Counted from the stretch's first letter, positions 24,586 to 34,383 are shown. The stretch is DNA of 64,000 nucleotides from Ignavibacteriales bacterium (GCA_016700155.1 CP065001.1:4402001-4466000), one strand, 5' to 3'. A program made the numbers and translations. Notes: generated from the sequence alone by a model not told the origin.

Positions 24586-25937
24586 ACCTTGTTTGCAACC
24601 TGTTCCGCGTTCTTGATGCAATCACCGACAGAGATTCCCCCTCGGTAGTTACCGCTTAAAATAATTCCGGGGTTATTTTTTTCAAATTCATCAAAATAAT
24701 TTTCATGTTCAATGTAACCGAGATTGTATTGCGGTATAGCGCGCTCCCAGAATCTTTGAGAAGAATAAACGGGTTCAGCATTTATCTTCATTAATAATTC
24801 AAATTCTTTTCTTACCCTTTTAATGAGTATGTCTCTGTCGGTATTTCCAACTTCCGGATTTCTTGAGCCTCCGATAAACAGTGTGAATGCTGCTGTTTGC
24901 TCATTGCTTCTGTTGGGGAAAATAATTGAACTCCATATTGCGCCCAGGAAATTCTTTTTTTCTTTTGAAGGAATTAAAAAACCAAATCCATCTAAAGGAC
25001 GATTTATAGCGGAACGATTATACCCGAGATACAACACAAGAACCGGCGGATAATAAATTTCATTTAAATGTTTTGTTAGTTGTTCATCCCAGCCATTAAA
25101 AATATCTGAAGCGACATAAGCGGGAACTGTTGAAATTATTGAATCAACTTCCAGTGTTTTTATTTCATTATTTATCTGATAGTTAATTTTATAACCTGCT
25201 TCAGCTTTGTTAATCGATTTAACTTCTGAATTGAATAAAACTTTATCACCAAGGTGTTGTGTTATTGCAGAAGGAAGGACTTTCATTCCATCTTTAAATG
25301 ATAACATCTTTGCGCTTTGTTTCGATTTTTCCGCACGTCTTCTTCTTTCTCTGATACTTTTGATTGTGCCAATAATTAATCCGCCGTAGTTTTCTTCAAG
25401 CGCATAAAGTTTTGGGAATGCAGATTTAACACTCAGGTCCTCGGGTTTACCGGCATAGACTCCGGCAACAAAAGGATTGATTGCATAATCAAGAAATTCT
25501 TCACCAAGTCTTCTTTTAACAAACTGGGCTATACTCTGGTAATATCCGTCCTGTGATCTTCCGATAAATGGTTCTGCAAATAATCTAAACTTAGCTGATG
25601 CTGAAAATAATTTCGTCTTAATAAATCCTTTAAGACTCATTGGAAGTGCGTGGAGCTCATTATTCCTTAGAATATATCTTTTGTTGCCTTCTTTGTTTGC
25701 ATACACTAATTGGTCTTTTAATCCGAGTTCATCTACGAGCTGACTTATAAGCGGAGTGGTTTCAAGAGCACTATTAGGACCTCTGTCGAACAGATAACCG
25801 TTTTCAAATATAGTTTCAATCGACCCGCCAGGTTCTGATTTTTTTTCAAGTACAGTTACATCGTAACCTTTTTTATTCAGCAGGTAAGCCGCGGTAAGTC
25901 CCGAAATGCCGGCGCCTAATACAACTATTTTTTTCAT
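24576..25937 (-). CDS. hemY: Protoporphyrinogen oxidase, FAD-dependent HemY type
   Basis: 453 aa from the preferred start. Oxidises protoporphyrinogen IX to protoporphyrin IX. The dinucleotide-binding motif is right at the N-terminus: KIVVLGAGISGLTAAYLLN, followed by VTVLEKKSEPGGSI; the C-terminal FAD contact is SGNYRGGISVGDCIKN. The frame extends upstream to 26012, but ATG at 25937 gives the canonical beginning MKKIVVLG, so I chose it. HemY-type enzymes normally use oxygen, which contrasts with the oxygen-independent HemN in this window. Its last codons overlap the end repeat of the four-helix-bundle cassette. Confidence 0.94.
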   Translation of the reverse strand: MKKIVVLGAGISGLTAAYLLNKKGYDVTVLEKKSEPGGSIETIFENGYLFDRGPNSALETTPLISQLVDELGLKDQLVYANKEGNKRYILRNNELHALPMSLKGFIKTKLFSASAKFRLFAEPFIGRSQDGYYQSIAQFVKRRLGEEFLDYAINPFVAGVYAGKPEDLSVKSAFPKLYALEENYGGLIIGTIKSIRERRRRAEKSKQSAKMLSFKDGMKVLPSAITQHLGDKVLFNSEVKSINKAEAGYKINYQINNEIKTLEVDSIISTVPAYVASDIFNGWDEQLTKHLNEIYYPPVLVLYLGYNRSAINRPLDGFGFLIPSKEKKNFLGAIWSSIIFPNRSNEQTAAFTLFIGGSRNPEVGNTDRDILIKRVRKEFELLMKINAEPVYSSQRFWERAIPQYNLGYIEHENYFDEFEKNNPGIILSGNYRGGISVGDCIKNAEQVANKVNL

Positions 25938-26082
25938 CAATTGTTCTTTTTGTTTAACGGTAAATTTAATAAAAGACACATGGATAATGAAGAATGAAAT
26001 TTGTGCATACAATAACTAAAAAATAGCTTGATTAATTATTGAATTAAGATTTAGTTTTCATTCGTAACTAAGGAAAAATAAA

Positions 26083-26460
26083 ATGAAAATCGCTTTAATT
26101 TTTTCCATGGCTTTTTTACTTTACTCATGTTCGATTAGGGAAGAAGAAGAAGAAACAAGTCAGCCATTTGCAGTTGAGTCAATTACTGTTAATGATATTT
26201 CACGAAACGGTATAAATTTTACTGCGTACAATAGCTGCGGAAGTATGTGCTGGAAAAGAACATTTGTTGAAACAAAAATTGATCGAACAGATATTTATGT
26301 TAAAACAATAGCTGTGTTTGATAAGTATGCTGCTTGCCCTGCCGTTTGTGTCGGAACCGAAACCCCCGTTTCAATTAATTTATCAGGCAATGGTATTTAT
26401 AATTTTCACTTCTGGCAAAGTGATTCTACGAGTCTGGATTCGGTAATTACTATAAATTAA
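26083..26460 (+). CDS. Small putative lipoprotein of unknown function
   Basis: 125 aa. The signal peptide ends in a lipobox LLYSCS (Cys16), followed by an acidic stretch IREEEEETSQ. The mature part has four further cysteines as NSCGSMCW and AACPAVC, suggesting two disulfides, and a C-terminal beta-rich segment. Family not recognised. Shine-Dalgarno AAGGAA lies upstream. Single gene ended by a strong hairpin. Confidence 0.75.
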   Translation: MKIALIFSMAFLLYSCSIREEEEETSQPFAVESITVNDISRNGINFTAYNSCGSMCWKRTFVETKIDRTDIYVKTIAVFDKYAACPAVCVGTETPVSINLSGNGIYNFHFWQSDSTSLDSVITIN

Positions 26461-26483
26461 AATGCCGGTACGGACCGGCATTT
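26460..26483. terminator. Bidirectional terminator between convergent genes
   Basis: A perfect 10-bp stem AAATGCCGGT (26460-26469) / ACCGGCATTT (26474-26483) lies between the convergent lipoprotein and thioredoxin-like genes, with short T/A runs at both ends. Confidence 0.75.
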
Positions 26484-26509
26484 CCCTTCTGAAAATTCCT
26501 GTGTAAAAA

Positions 26510-26956
26510 TTATAAATATGATTTCAGGTGCATTACATAATTTGCAGCACCGCCAGGTTGATATCCTGTTTGTGCAATCATTACTCCGCTGCTGTTTAGC
26601 AGGATTATTGTCGGAAATCCCTGAACTCCATATCGCTGTAAAAGCTGGTTGTTATATAATTTAGTTTCTTGTGTCTGCTTGATGTCCCTCGGAAAATCAA
26701 GTTTTACAAGAACAAGCTTTTCGTTTGCATATTCTTCAAACTCGGATTGACTAAATACTTCATTACTAAGACGCTGACACCAAACACACCAATCAGATCC
26801 CGTAAAATTCACGAGTATAGATTTATTTTCAGCTTTCGCTTTTTTAATTGCAGATTCAAGATTTGTTTCCCATTCAAGATTATCGCCCGAAGATTCTTTT
26901 CCGCAGCCTGTAAATATCAGTAATACTAAAAATGATAAAGCAAATAAATTTTTCAA
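26510..26956 (-). CDS. Thioredoxin-like lipoprotein
   Basis: 148 aa. A lipobox LIFTGCG marks a lipid-anchored periplasmic protein. The thioredoxin fold (Thioredoxin_7 type) carries WCVWC as redox active site in NFTGSDWCVWCQRLSNEVF, and the cis-proline loop is GVQGFPTIILLN. I chose the TTG at 26956 because AGGAG lies 6 nt before it and the signal peptide then starts with KNLFALSF; an ATG at 26992 would add 12 residues before the signal peptide. Probable role: periplasmic disulfide reduction, perhaps for cytochrome c maturation given nearby heme genes (inference). Confidence 0.85.
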   Translation of the reverse strand: MKNLFALSFLVLLIFTGCGKESSGDNLEWETNLESAIKKAKAENKSILVNFTGSDWCVWCQRLSNEVFSQSEFEEYANEKLVLVKLDFPRDIKQTQETKLYNNQLLQRYGVQGFPTIILLNSSGVMIAQTGYQPGGAANYVMHLKSYL

Positions 26957-27015
26957 CTTAATCTCCTGTTTTGTTAGTAGTTTGATTCCCAAGATCTAAT
27001 TAAGATTCATCCTTT

Positions 27016-27972
27016 CTATTTAAGTTTTGTCAATACAAGATCTGCAAGCGCATTAATAAATAGTTGTGAATCATTTAATCCTTTCATAACAATATATTCG
27101 TCTATACCGGCTTCATCTGCGACGTGTTTATATTCAATGGCAAGTTCAAAATCCGTTTCAACATGATCCGAAACAAAACTTACCGGAATAACAAGCAGAG
27201 ATTTTTTTCCTTCAGCAGATAGTTTTTTTATCATATCATCAGTTGCGGGCTCCAGCCATTTAGCAGGTCCGACTTTGCTTTGAAAACACAAATGATGCTG
27301 ATGAGAATTATTCCTCATTTTCATCACAGCAGAAATTGTTTCCGAAATATGATGACTGTATGGGTCTCCTTTTTTTACATAACTTACCGGTGTACCGTGT
27401 GCACTGAAAACCAATTGGACGTTATCTCTGCTTCCTTCCTGAAACTTTAATAAAGTTTCGTCTATTCTTTCATTAATAGCTTTTATGTATTCAGGATGTG
27501 TCGGGTATGAATCAATAAAAATATGTTCGCTTGTACTACCGGGATAAACTCTTTTCCACTCATTAAATGAAGAGCCGGTAGTTGAAACTGAAAAATGAGG
27601 ATAAAGAGGAAGCAAAATTATTTTTGAATACTTTCTTGCTGCAGCCTCAAGTGCGGTCTGTGAAGTTAGCGGATTCCAATAGCGCATAGCGATCAACACA
27701 TCACAATCAACGGAACTACTTCTAAGATTGCTCTCCAGCATCTGTTTTTGTATTTCGGTCCAGTGGTTGAGGGGAGATTTCCCGCCGATCAGTTCATATT
27801 CCTTCTGAACTTTCGGGGCTCTTTTTTTTGAAATATATCTTGCAAGGGATTTTTGAAAAGGCAGTTTAAAAATATCCGGATCATTAAAGAGATTTTCCAG
27901 GAACGGCTGAACCGCGTTTAGTGAATCAGGTCCTCCCAGATTAAAGAGCACAACTGCTGTCTTATTGTTCAT
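27016..27972 (-). CDS. hemH: Ferrochelatase
   Basis: 318 aa. Inserts Fe(II) into protoporphyrin IX to give protoheme, final step of the pathway. Family blocks are AVVLFNLGGPDSL at the N-terminus, the catalytic His192 in VFSAHGTPVSYVKKGDPY, and the metal-channel glutamate region SDHVETDFELAIEYK. The length matches the usual single-domain bacterial enzyme. It is on the same strand as hemY and hemB, separated by the thioredoxin-like gene and a plus-strand lipoprotein gene. Confidence 0.95.
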   Translation of the reverse strand: MNNKTAVVLFNLGGPDSLNAVQPFLENLFNDPDIFKLPFQKSLARYISKKRAPKVQKEYELIGGKSPLNHWTEIQKQMLESNLRSSSVDCDVLIAMRYWNPLTSQTALEAAARKYSKIILLPLYPHFSVSTTGSSFNEWKRVYPGSTSEHIFIDSYPTHPEYIKAINERIDETLLKFQEGSRDNVQLVFSAHGTPVSYVKKGDPYSHHISETISAVMKMRNNSHQHHLCFQSKVGPAKWLEPATDDMIKKLSAEGKKSLLVIPVSFVSDHVETDFELAIEYKHVADEAGIDEYIVMKGLNDSQLFINALADLVLTKLK

Positions 27973-28196
27973 GAAATTGTTTCCGGTGAATAATGAAAAA
28001 TTTACTTTAATAATTTACCAAAATGTTCTCGATAGTATAAAAAATTTAAGTATCCTGTTTGAGATAACAATTCAACTAAAAAATAGTTCACAATATTGAA
28101 TAAAATTTATGATGAAATAGTAAAGTAGATGTAACATTTTATTTAATAGTTATTATATTTGTTTTGAACAATCCTGTTCTAATAATCTGGGAAGAA

Positions 28197-29936
28197 ATGA
28201 AATCAACTACTAAAAACATTGCCGCCAACATACCTGATGAATGGATAACTCATTACGAAAAATCAGGATTTACTGAATCACCGCGTTACAAAGAAACAAT
28301 TCATTATTTCAATAACTTTGCTGAAAAGACAAACTTAGCCAAAATAGTTACTGTTGGTTCATCAACCCAGGGACGCAAGATAAAATGTATGGTTTTAAGT
28401 TCCGGTAAGGAATTCAACCCACAGAAAGCAAAGGAAAGCGGCAAGGCAATAGTACTAATACAAAACGGGATTCACGCCGGTGAAATTGAAGGTAAAGATG
28501 CAAGTATGCTTTTGCTCAGGGAAATTCTTATCACTAAAGAAAAAGAATATCTGCTTGATAACCTGATACTTTTAGTTATACCAATTTTTAATGTTGATGG
28601 TCACGAAAGAATAAGCATTCACAACCGGCCAAATCAAAACGGACCAAAGGAAATGGGTTGGAGAACTACCGCATGGAATCTCAATCTTAACAGGGATTAC
28701 ATGAAATCAGATTCTCTGGAGATGGAAGAGTACCTTAAGTTCTTTAATAACTGGCTTCCGGATTTTGTGATAGATACACACTGCACCAATGGCGCTGATT
28801 ATCAATACCATCTTACGTACGTCGTTGAAAAGCATGCTAACATACATCCTGCCTTAGCTGCCTGGGGGAAAAATTCTTTTTTACCCGGAGTTATTCCAAA
28901 AGTAGAAAAAGATGGTTTTCTTACCGCACCGTATGTTGAGTTAAAAGGTAAAAAAATAACCGACGGAATTGTTGATTGGGCTGCTGCGCCAAGATTATCG
29001 ACAGGTTATTCAGCATTGCAGAATCGCCTTGCATTACTTGTAGAGACCCACAGTTTAAAACCATTCGAGAACAGAGTTGGTTCGACAAAATCTATACTCG
29101 GACATACGCTTGATTATTTAAATCAGAATAGCTCACAGCTTGTTAAAATAAATCAGGATGCTGATAATGAAACGATAGAGACTTACGCGTTAAAGAAAAC
29201 CCCGTTTCCGGTTTCGTTCAAAGGAACAAGTGATTATGTACCATTCATTTTTAAAGGATATAAATTCACTGAAGATGAAAGTGAAATCACCGGATCATCT
29301 GTTATCAGGTACACAAACAAACCCGAGGATTTTGAAATACCGTTTTATAATAAAGTGGAAATAGAGAAAACAGTAAGATTGCCTTACGCTTACCTGATAC
29401 CGCAGGAATTCAAATCCATTATTGACAGAATGCGGTTCCACAGGATAAAATCCACGAGATTCTTTGCAACAAAACAAGCAAAGGTAGAAAGGTACAGATT
29501 TAAAAATATTTCCTTCGCTCCGTTTTCATACGAAGGAAGACAAATGGTTGATTTTGATATTCAGCCATTTACAGAAGTTGTTGAAATACAGGAAGGCACG
29601 TTTATAATTTATCCTAATCAAAGAACGTTAAGGATTCTTGTTAACCTGCTTGAGCCGGCTGCACCGGATTCATTTGTCCGTTGGGGATTTTTTAATGCTT
29701 TCTTTGAACGAAAAGAATATGCTGAAGAATACGTGCTTGAACCATTTGCACAGGAGATGTTAAAAAAAGAAGAAAAGGTCAGAAACGAATTTTTCAAAAA
29801 GTTAAATGAAAATGAAAACTTCAGAAATGATCCTAAAGAGAGACTGGACTTTTTCTACAAGCGCTCTCCATTTTTTGACAGAGGTGAAAAAGTTTACCCG
29901 ATAATGAGGGTAATTAGTAAAAAGGATTTGATCTGA
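28197..29936 (+). CDS. M14-family zinc carboxypeptidase-like protein
   Basis: About 579 aa. The M14 zinc motif HxxE is seen in IQNGIHAGEIEGKDASML, with NLNRDYMKSDS, DTHCTNGADYQYH and a late acidic VETHSLKPFENRV supplying further active-site elements. A C-terminal extension of about 200 residues is probably a beta-rich domain. No signal peptide is visible, unlike many relatives, so it may be cytoplasmic. ATG 28197 follows GGGAAG closely; a TTG at 28164 in the same frame is the alternative start. Confidence 0.85.
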   Translation: MKSTTKNIAANIPDEWITHYEKSGFTESPRYKETIHYFNNFAEKTNLAKIVTVGSSTQGRKIKCMVLSSGKEFNPQKAKESGKAIVLIQNGIHAGEIEGKDASMLLLREILITKEKEYLLDNLILLVIPIFNVDGHERISIHNRPNQNGPKEMGWRTTAWNLNLNRDYMKSDSLEMEEYLKFFNNWLPDFVIDTHCTNGADYQYHLTYVVEKHANIHPALAAWGKNSFLPGVIPKVEKDGFLTAPYVELKGKKITDGIVDWAAAPRLSTGYSALQNRLALLVETHSLKPFENRVGSTKSILGHTLDYLNQNSSQLVKINQDADNETIETYALKKTPFPVSFKGTSDYVPFIFKGYKFTEDESEITGSSVIRYTNKPEDFEIPFYNKVEIEKTVRLPYAYLIPQEFKSIIDRMRFHRIKSTRFFATKQAKVERYRFKNISFAPFSYEGRQMVDFDIQPFTEVVEIQEGTFIIYPNQRTLRILVNLLEPAAPDSFVRWGFFNAFFERKEYAEEYVLEPFAQEMLKKEEKVRNEFFKKLNENENFRNDPKERLDFFYKRSPFFDRGEKVYPIMRVISKKDLI

Positions 29937-30026
29937 TCATAAACAGAAAAAAGTTTAAATAAACCGGAAAGCAATGTGTCAAAGCTTTCTTCCAATCAAC
30001 AAATAAACTAAGAACGGCGGGTGCTT

Positions 30027-31238
30027 ATGGATCCTGCTTCGTTAACAATCCTTTGTATAGCAAGTTATGAAAAAGGGCATGAATTCATGCGACAGTGTAA
30101 GCGTGAAGGATGCCGTGTTATTTTACTAACCTCAGAAAGTCTGAAAGAAATTGCCTGGCCGCGTGAAAGTATTGATGAAATATTTTATATAGCGGATGTT
30201 AACAAAGAATGGAAAATGCGTGATGTGATTTACGGTGTAAGTTTTATGGCGCGCAATGAACAGATTGACAGAATAGTTGCACTCGATGATTTTGATGTTG
30301 AAAAAGCCGCTTCATTAAGAGAACATTTAAGAGTCCCCGGAATGGGAGATACAACAGCACGCTATTTCCGCGATAAATTTGCGATGCGCACGCGCGCTGC
30401 TGAATCCGGGATTGTGGTTCCCGATTTTGTTCATGTTCTCAATCATAAAAAGATAAAAGAATTCATCTCCAAGGTTGAACCGCCTTATATAATAAAACCA
30501 AGGATGCAGGCTGGTGCACATGGAATGAAAAAAATTAATTCCGAAGAGGAATTGTGGAAACGCCTTGAAGAACTTGGTGATGACCAATCTTTTTATCTGA
30601 TGGAAAAGTTTGTTCCGGGAAATATTTATCACGTTGATTCCATTATCTATAAACACGAAATAATTTTTAACATTGCCAACCAGTACGGCTTGCCGCCGAT
30701 GGAAGTCGCGCACGAAGGCAGAGTTTTTACAACACGAACAGTCAAAAGGGATTCTGAAGACGAAAAGCAACTGCTTCAAATAAATAAAAAGGTATTGAAA
30801 TCTTTGGGATTGCTGCAAGGTGTTTCGCATACAGAATTTATTAAATCACATTCCGATGGTAAATTTTATTTTCTTGAAACTTCAGCAAGAGTAGGCGGTG
30901 CTAACATAGCAGAGCTTGTTGAAGCTGCTTCAGGTATTAATCTCTGGGCTGAATGGGCAAAGATTGAATTGCTGCGCGGTGGTGCTGAATACCAGCTTCC
31001 CAAAGCAAAAGAAAATTATTCGGGATTAATTATCTCACTCGCAAAACAGGAATGGCCCGATGTATCTGGTTATAACGATCCTGAAATTGTGTGGAAAATG
31101 AATAAGAAATATCACGCCGGAATGATTGTGAGTTCACCTGATTATAGCAGAGTTGAAAAGCTGATCGCTGATTATACAAAAAGATTTTATGATGATTTCT
31201 TTACTTCACAGCCTTTGCCCGATAAACCAAGTGCATAA
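30027..31238 (+). CDS. ATP-grasp family ligase of unknown substrate
   Basis: About 403 aa. An N-terminal preATP-grasp fold (TILCIASYEKGHEFMRQCK) is followed by an ATP-grasp core: PPYIIKPRMQAGAHGMKKI for nucleotide binding, FYLMEKFVPGNIYHVDSI, and FLETSARVGGANIAELVE for Mg/ATP contacts. Such enzymes join a carboxylate to an amine or thiol via an acyl phosphate; the substrate cannot be deduced. ATG at 30027 is preferred over GTG 30021 in the same frame because the GGCGGG stretch is better spaced. It follows the carboxypeptidase gene and may be cotranscribed with it. Confidence 0.88.
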   Translation: MDPASLTILCIASYEKGHEFMRQCKREGCRVILLTSESLKEIAWPRESIDEIFYIADVNKEWKMRDVIYGVSFMARNEQIDRIVALDDFDVEKAASLREHLRVPGMGDTTARYFRDKFAMRTRAAESGIVVPDFVHVLNHKKIKEFISKVEPPYIIKPRMQAGAHGMKKINSEEELWKRLEELGDDQSFYLMEKFVPGNIYHVDSIIYKHEIIFNIANQYGLPPMEVAHEGRVFTTRTVKRDSEDEKQLLQINKKVLKSLGLLQGVSHTEFIKSHSDGKFYFLETSARVGGANIAELVEAASGINLWAEWAKIELLRGGAEYQLPKAKENYSGLIISLAKQEWPDVSGYNDPEIVWKMNKKYHAGMIVSSPDYSRVEKLIADYTKRFYDDFFTSQPLPDKPSA

Positions 31239-31257
31239 AAAGTGGTTTATATGAAAC

Positions 31258-31296
31258 TATATTGTCACACTTAGTTTAGTTAGGTGTGACAATATA
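31258..31296. terminator. Bidirectional terminator hairpin
   Basis: A perfect 13-bp stem TATATTGTCACAC (31258-31270) / GTGTGACAATATA (31284-31296) around a 13-nt loop lies between the convergent ATP-grasp and lipoprotein genes. Confidence 0.75.
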
Positions 31297-31311
31297 ATTC
31301 GGTTTTCAAAT

Positions 31312-31869
31312 CTATTGCTTCCACTTCCTGTATTGTTCAACCAATGAAACATGTGATGTGTCATCAGTTAAATCTGTAACTCTTGTCTTTATAAAAAAAT
31401 CAGTAGTGTTCTTATCCCAGAAAATTATAGGCATTAAATCGGGATTATAAGTTCCGTTTGATTCAACATAAGTTTCAGAAAAAGAATCAACGTAAAACAT
31501 ATACGGGCTGTCTTCATCAAACTTATAAAGCTTGAATGTACCAATTCCATCAAACTCAAGTTCAAATTCTCCCATAAGCTGGTTGTTCTCTTCGAATAAT
31601 TTTTTGGATATAATTTTTGCTTCAGGATAATCATCCTGTAATTTGTTTCCGTCTATGTAATCAGTAACAAGCTCAGCAAAATCTTTAAATGACTGATCTT
31701 TTCCTTCATCTTTTTGTGAAAGTATATTTACGTGTTTGATAACTGCTTTGCCTGAACCATCCTTATTTATTTTTAAACGATATTCTTTGTATTCCGTTGT
31801 TAGACATCCTGAGAACAAAATCAAAGAAACAAAAAGAACCATAGGATAAACCAAAAAATTTTTTGCCAT
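31312..31869 (-). CDS. Putative lipoprotein of unknown function
   Basis: 185 aa. The signal peptide ends in lipobox LFSGCL (Cys22), so it is a lipid-anchored envelope protein. The mature part alternates charged and beta-prone segments (EYRLKINKDGSGKAVIKHV) and has no further cysteine. Family not recognised. It is the last gene downstream of hemN on the same strand, 33 bp after the hemN stop, so it may be carried on the heme transcript. Confidence 0.75.
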   Translation of the reverse strand: MAKNFLVYPMVLFVSLILFSGCLTTEYKEYRLKINKDGSGKAVIKHVNILSQKDEGKDQSFKDFAELVTDYIDGNKLQDDYPEAKIISKKLFEENNQLMGEFELEFDGIGTFKLYKFDEDSPYMFYVDSFSETYVESNGTYNPDLMPIIFWDKNTTDFFIKTRVTDLTDDTSHVSLVEQYRKWKQ

Positions 31870-31902
31870 AAAATGCTCGCTGATTAGTTGTTTGAATATT
31901 TA

Positions 31903-33279
31903 TTAAACTGTTCTTGAATACTTTGTTGTATCTTCTTTACGTTCGATATAAGCGTCAAAATTTATTGCAATATTACGGATAAGGATTTTTCCCATATCGT
32001 GGACTTTAATTCCTTTATCATTCGTTGTAAGCAAATCGTCCGCTTCCATTTCTTTAAGATTGTTCAATCCGTAAGCAAAATATTTCTTAAAATCTATCTT
32101 GAATTCTTTTTCAACGTCACTGAAGTTTAATTCAAAGTCACACATAAGTTTTGTAATCACATAACGACGGATGTGATCATCTTCTGAAAGGTAATATCCC
32201 TTGGCTACCGGAAGCGTTTCATTATCTAATGCTGTGTAATATTCTTTTTCTGTTTTAAAATTTTGTGCGTAAACATTTTTTAACTGGCTGATGGATGTGA
32301 TTCCCATCGAATACAGATCGGCGCCGGCGTTTGTGCTGTAACCCTGGAAATTTCTATATAATTTTTTTTCTCTCAAGGCGATTGCCAGTTCATCATCGGG
32401 TTTTGCAAAGTGATCCATTCCTATCAATACATATCCTGCGGCAACTAATTTTTCCATCGTCATTTTCATGATGTTAAGTTTTATTTCCGCGGCAGGAATA
32501 TCTTCAGGGTGAATTAACGCCATATGCTTTTTCATCCACGGTACATGAGCATAATTAAAAACAGCTATTCTGTCGGGAGAAATGTCTATTATCTTATCAA
32601 CTGTTACTTCAAATGATTCAACCGACTGAAAGGGAAGTCCGTAAATCAAATCAAGATTAATTGATGAAAAACCTAATTCTCTTACCCATTGAACAGTTTG
32701 TCTTGTTATATTTTCCGGTTGAATTCGGTTAACGGCTTTTTGTACTTTTTCATTAAAGTCCTGAACACCCATGCTGATGCGGTTGAACCCATTATTACGC
32801 AGTGCTTCAAGATGTTCCCGTTTTAATTCTCTTGGATCAATTTCACATCCGTTCTCGGAGTTTTCTTTAAATTGAAATGACTGGTTGATGTATGAAGCAA
32901 GATCATTTATTTCATCAGGATTGAGATGTGTCGGCGTTCCGCCACCCCAGTGAAGCTGTGATACTTTGCGGTCGGGAAGAATGTAGGTGCGAAGCATGTC
33001 AATTTCTTTTTGAACATACTTGATGTATTCTTTTATCCTGTCCCGGTTTCTTGTGATGAGCATGTTGCACCCGCAGAAATAGCAGAGCGTGTCACAATAA
33101 GGGAGGTGATAGTAAAGTGAAAGATCGGGAAGATTATCACCGTAATTGGTTTTTATTATTTCATCAAGAAAATTTTCGTGTGTGAATTTCTCGTTAAAGT
33201 GCGGTGCCGTTGGATAGCTTGTGTAGCGCGGTCCCGGCTTGTCGTATTTTCTAAATTTTTTTAAGTCTAATTCGAACAT
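31903..33279 (-). CDS. hemN: Oxygen-independent coproporphyrinogen III dehydrogenase
   Basis: 458 aa. A radical-SAM enzyme that decarboxylates coproporphyrinogen III to protoporphyrinogen IX without oxygen. The iron-sulfur motif is YCDTLCYFCGC (Cys62, Cys66, Cys69, with the additional Cys71 of true HemN), and HWGGGTPTHLNPDEI and the C-terminal HemN domain follow. Overall length fits HemN rather than the shorter HemW. ATG 33279 is preferred over TTG 33285 because GAGGAG lies 6 nt before it; that Shine-Dalgarno is part of the repeat encoding the end of hemE. Tail gene of the hem operon. Confidence 0.95.
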   Translation of the reverse strand: MFELDLKKFRKYDKPGPRYTSYPTAPHFNEKFTHENFLDEIIKTNYGDNLPDLSLYYHLPYCDTLCYFCGCNMLITRNRDRIKEYIKYVQKEIDMLRTYILPDRKVSQLHWGGGTPTHLNPDEINDLASYINQSFQFKENSENGCEIDPRELKREHLEALRNNGFNRISMGVQDFNEKVQKAVNRIQPENITRQTVQWVRELGFSSINLDLIYGLPFQSVESFEVTVDKIIDISPDRIAVFNYAHVPWMKKHMALIHPEDIPAAEIKLNIMKMTMEKLVAAGYVLIGMDHFAKPDDELAIALREKKLYRNFQGYSTNAGADLYSMGITSISQLKNVYAQNFKTEKEYYTALDNETLPVAKGYYLSEDDHIRRYVITKLMCDFELNFSDVEKEFKIDFKKYFAYGLNNLKEMEADDLLTTNDKGIKVHDMGKILIRNIAINFDAYIERKEDTTKYSRTV

Positions 33280-33281
33280 AT

Positions 33282-34355
33282 TCAACTCCTCTGTGCTTCT
33301 GTGTCTCTGTGGTGAAATTCTTTGCTCTCTTCTTTCACAAACTTTACAAGTGCTTTTACTTTTTCCGGATTTATGTCGGGCAATATCCCGTGACCGAGAT
33401 TGAATATATGTCCCGTTCCTTCACCATAAGATTTAAGAACCCGTTTAACGGATTTCTTTATAAACTTCTCACTACCGTATAAAACAGTCGGATCAAGATT
33501 ACCCTGAAGCGCTACTTTGTCCCCGGCTTTCACTCTTACTTTACCAAGATCCATAGTCCAATCAAGACCAAGTACATTAGCTCCGCACGATGCCATCTTA
33601 CTTAGTTTATAGTGAACACCTTTCGCAAAGAAGATCACCGGCTCATCTTTGCGTTTTATAAGTGAAATAATTTTTTCGACGTACGTTAAAGAAAATTCCT
33701 CAAAATCTTTTGGCGATAAAATTCCTCCCCACGTATCAAAAATCTGAACTGCATCCGCGCCGGCTTCAATTTTTGCTGAAAGATATTCAGCAACAGCTAC
33801 TGCAAGTTTATCAAGTATTGAGTGTGCAAGTTCCGGATCATTATAAATAAGTTTTTTCACTTCCGAAAAATTCTTTGAACCTTTACCTTCCACCATATAA
33901 GTGAGTAAAGTCCATGGCGAACCTGCAAAGCCTATCAGAGGCACTCTTCCGTTCAATTCTTTTTTTGTAAGACTTACAGCATCAAGCACATACTTTAAAT
34001 CCTTATGCGGATCAATTTGTTTAAGTGCCGAAGCATCTTCTTTACTTCTGATGGGTTTGGGAAATACCGGACCTTTTCCTTCATTCATTTCGAGAAACAT
34101 TCCCATCGCTTCTGGTATAACAAGTATATCAGAAAAAATTATTGCGGCATCAACGCCGATAATATCAACCGGCTGGATTGTAACTTCAGCAGCAAGTTCG
34201 GGAGTTTTACACATCGTAAGAAAATCTGCTTTTGCTCTTACCGCACGATATTCAGGAAGGTAACGACCTGCCTGTCGCATTATCCAGATTGGTGTTCTTT
34301 CAACAGGAAGTTTTTTACACGCTCGCAAAAACAAATCGTTCTTTAACTCACTCAA
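33282..34355 (-). CDS. hemE: Uroporphyrinogen decarboxylase
   Basis: 357 aa. Converts uroporphyrinogen III to coproporphyrinogen III in the cytoplasm. Hallmarks are VERTPIWIMRQAGRYLPEYR at the N-terminus, FSDILVIPEAMG, and FNLGHGILPDINPEKV near the end. TTG start with GGAG 6 nt upstream. The last residues after KFVKEESKEF (HHRDTEAQRS) are translated from an interspersed CACAGAG-type repeat and look like a foreign tail beyond the normal end of the family. The stop codon lies 2 bp from the hemN start. Confidence 0.95.
   Translation of the reverse strand: MSELKNDLFLRACKKLPVERTPIWIMRQAGRYLPEYRAVRAKADFLTMCKTPELAAEVTIQPVDIIGVDAAIIFSDILVIPEAMGMFLEMNEGKGPVFPKPIRSKEDASALKQIDPHKDLKYVLDAVSLTKKELNGRVPLIGFAGSPWTLLTYMVEGKGSKNFSEVKKLIYNDPELAHSILDKLAVAVAEYLSAKIEAGADAVQIFDTWGGILSPKDFEEFSLTYVEKIISLIKRKDEPVIFFAKGVHYKLSKMASCGANVLGLDWTMDLGKVRVKAGDKVALQGNLDPTVLYGSEKFIKKSVKRVLKSYGEGTGHIFNLGHGILPDINPEKVKALVKFVKEESKEFHHRDTEAQRS
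33285..33317. repeat. CACAGAG-type interspersed repeat forming the hemE 3' end
   Basis: On the minus strand the sequence runs TTCACCACAGAGACACAGAA and on to GCACAGAGGAG. It encodes the last ten residues of HemE and also carries the GAGGAG ribosome site for hemN. A related sequence sits at 41833-41874. Confidence 0.65.
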
Positions 34356-34383
34356 ATTATTCTCCGTTTCTTCTAAAAAATTT

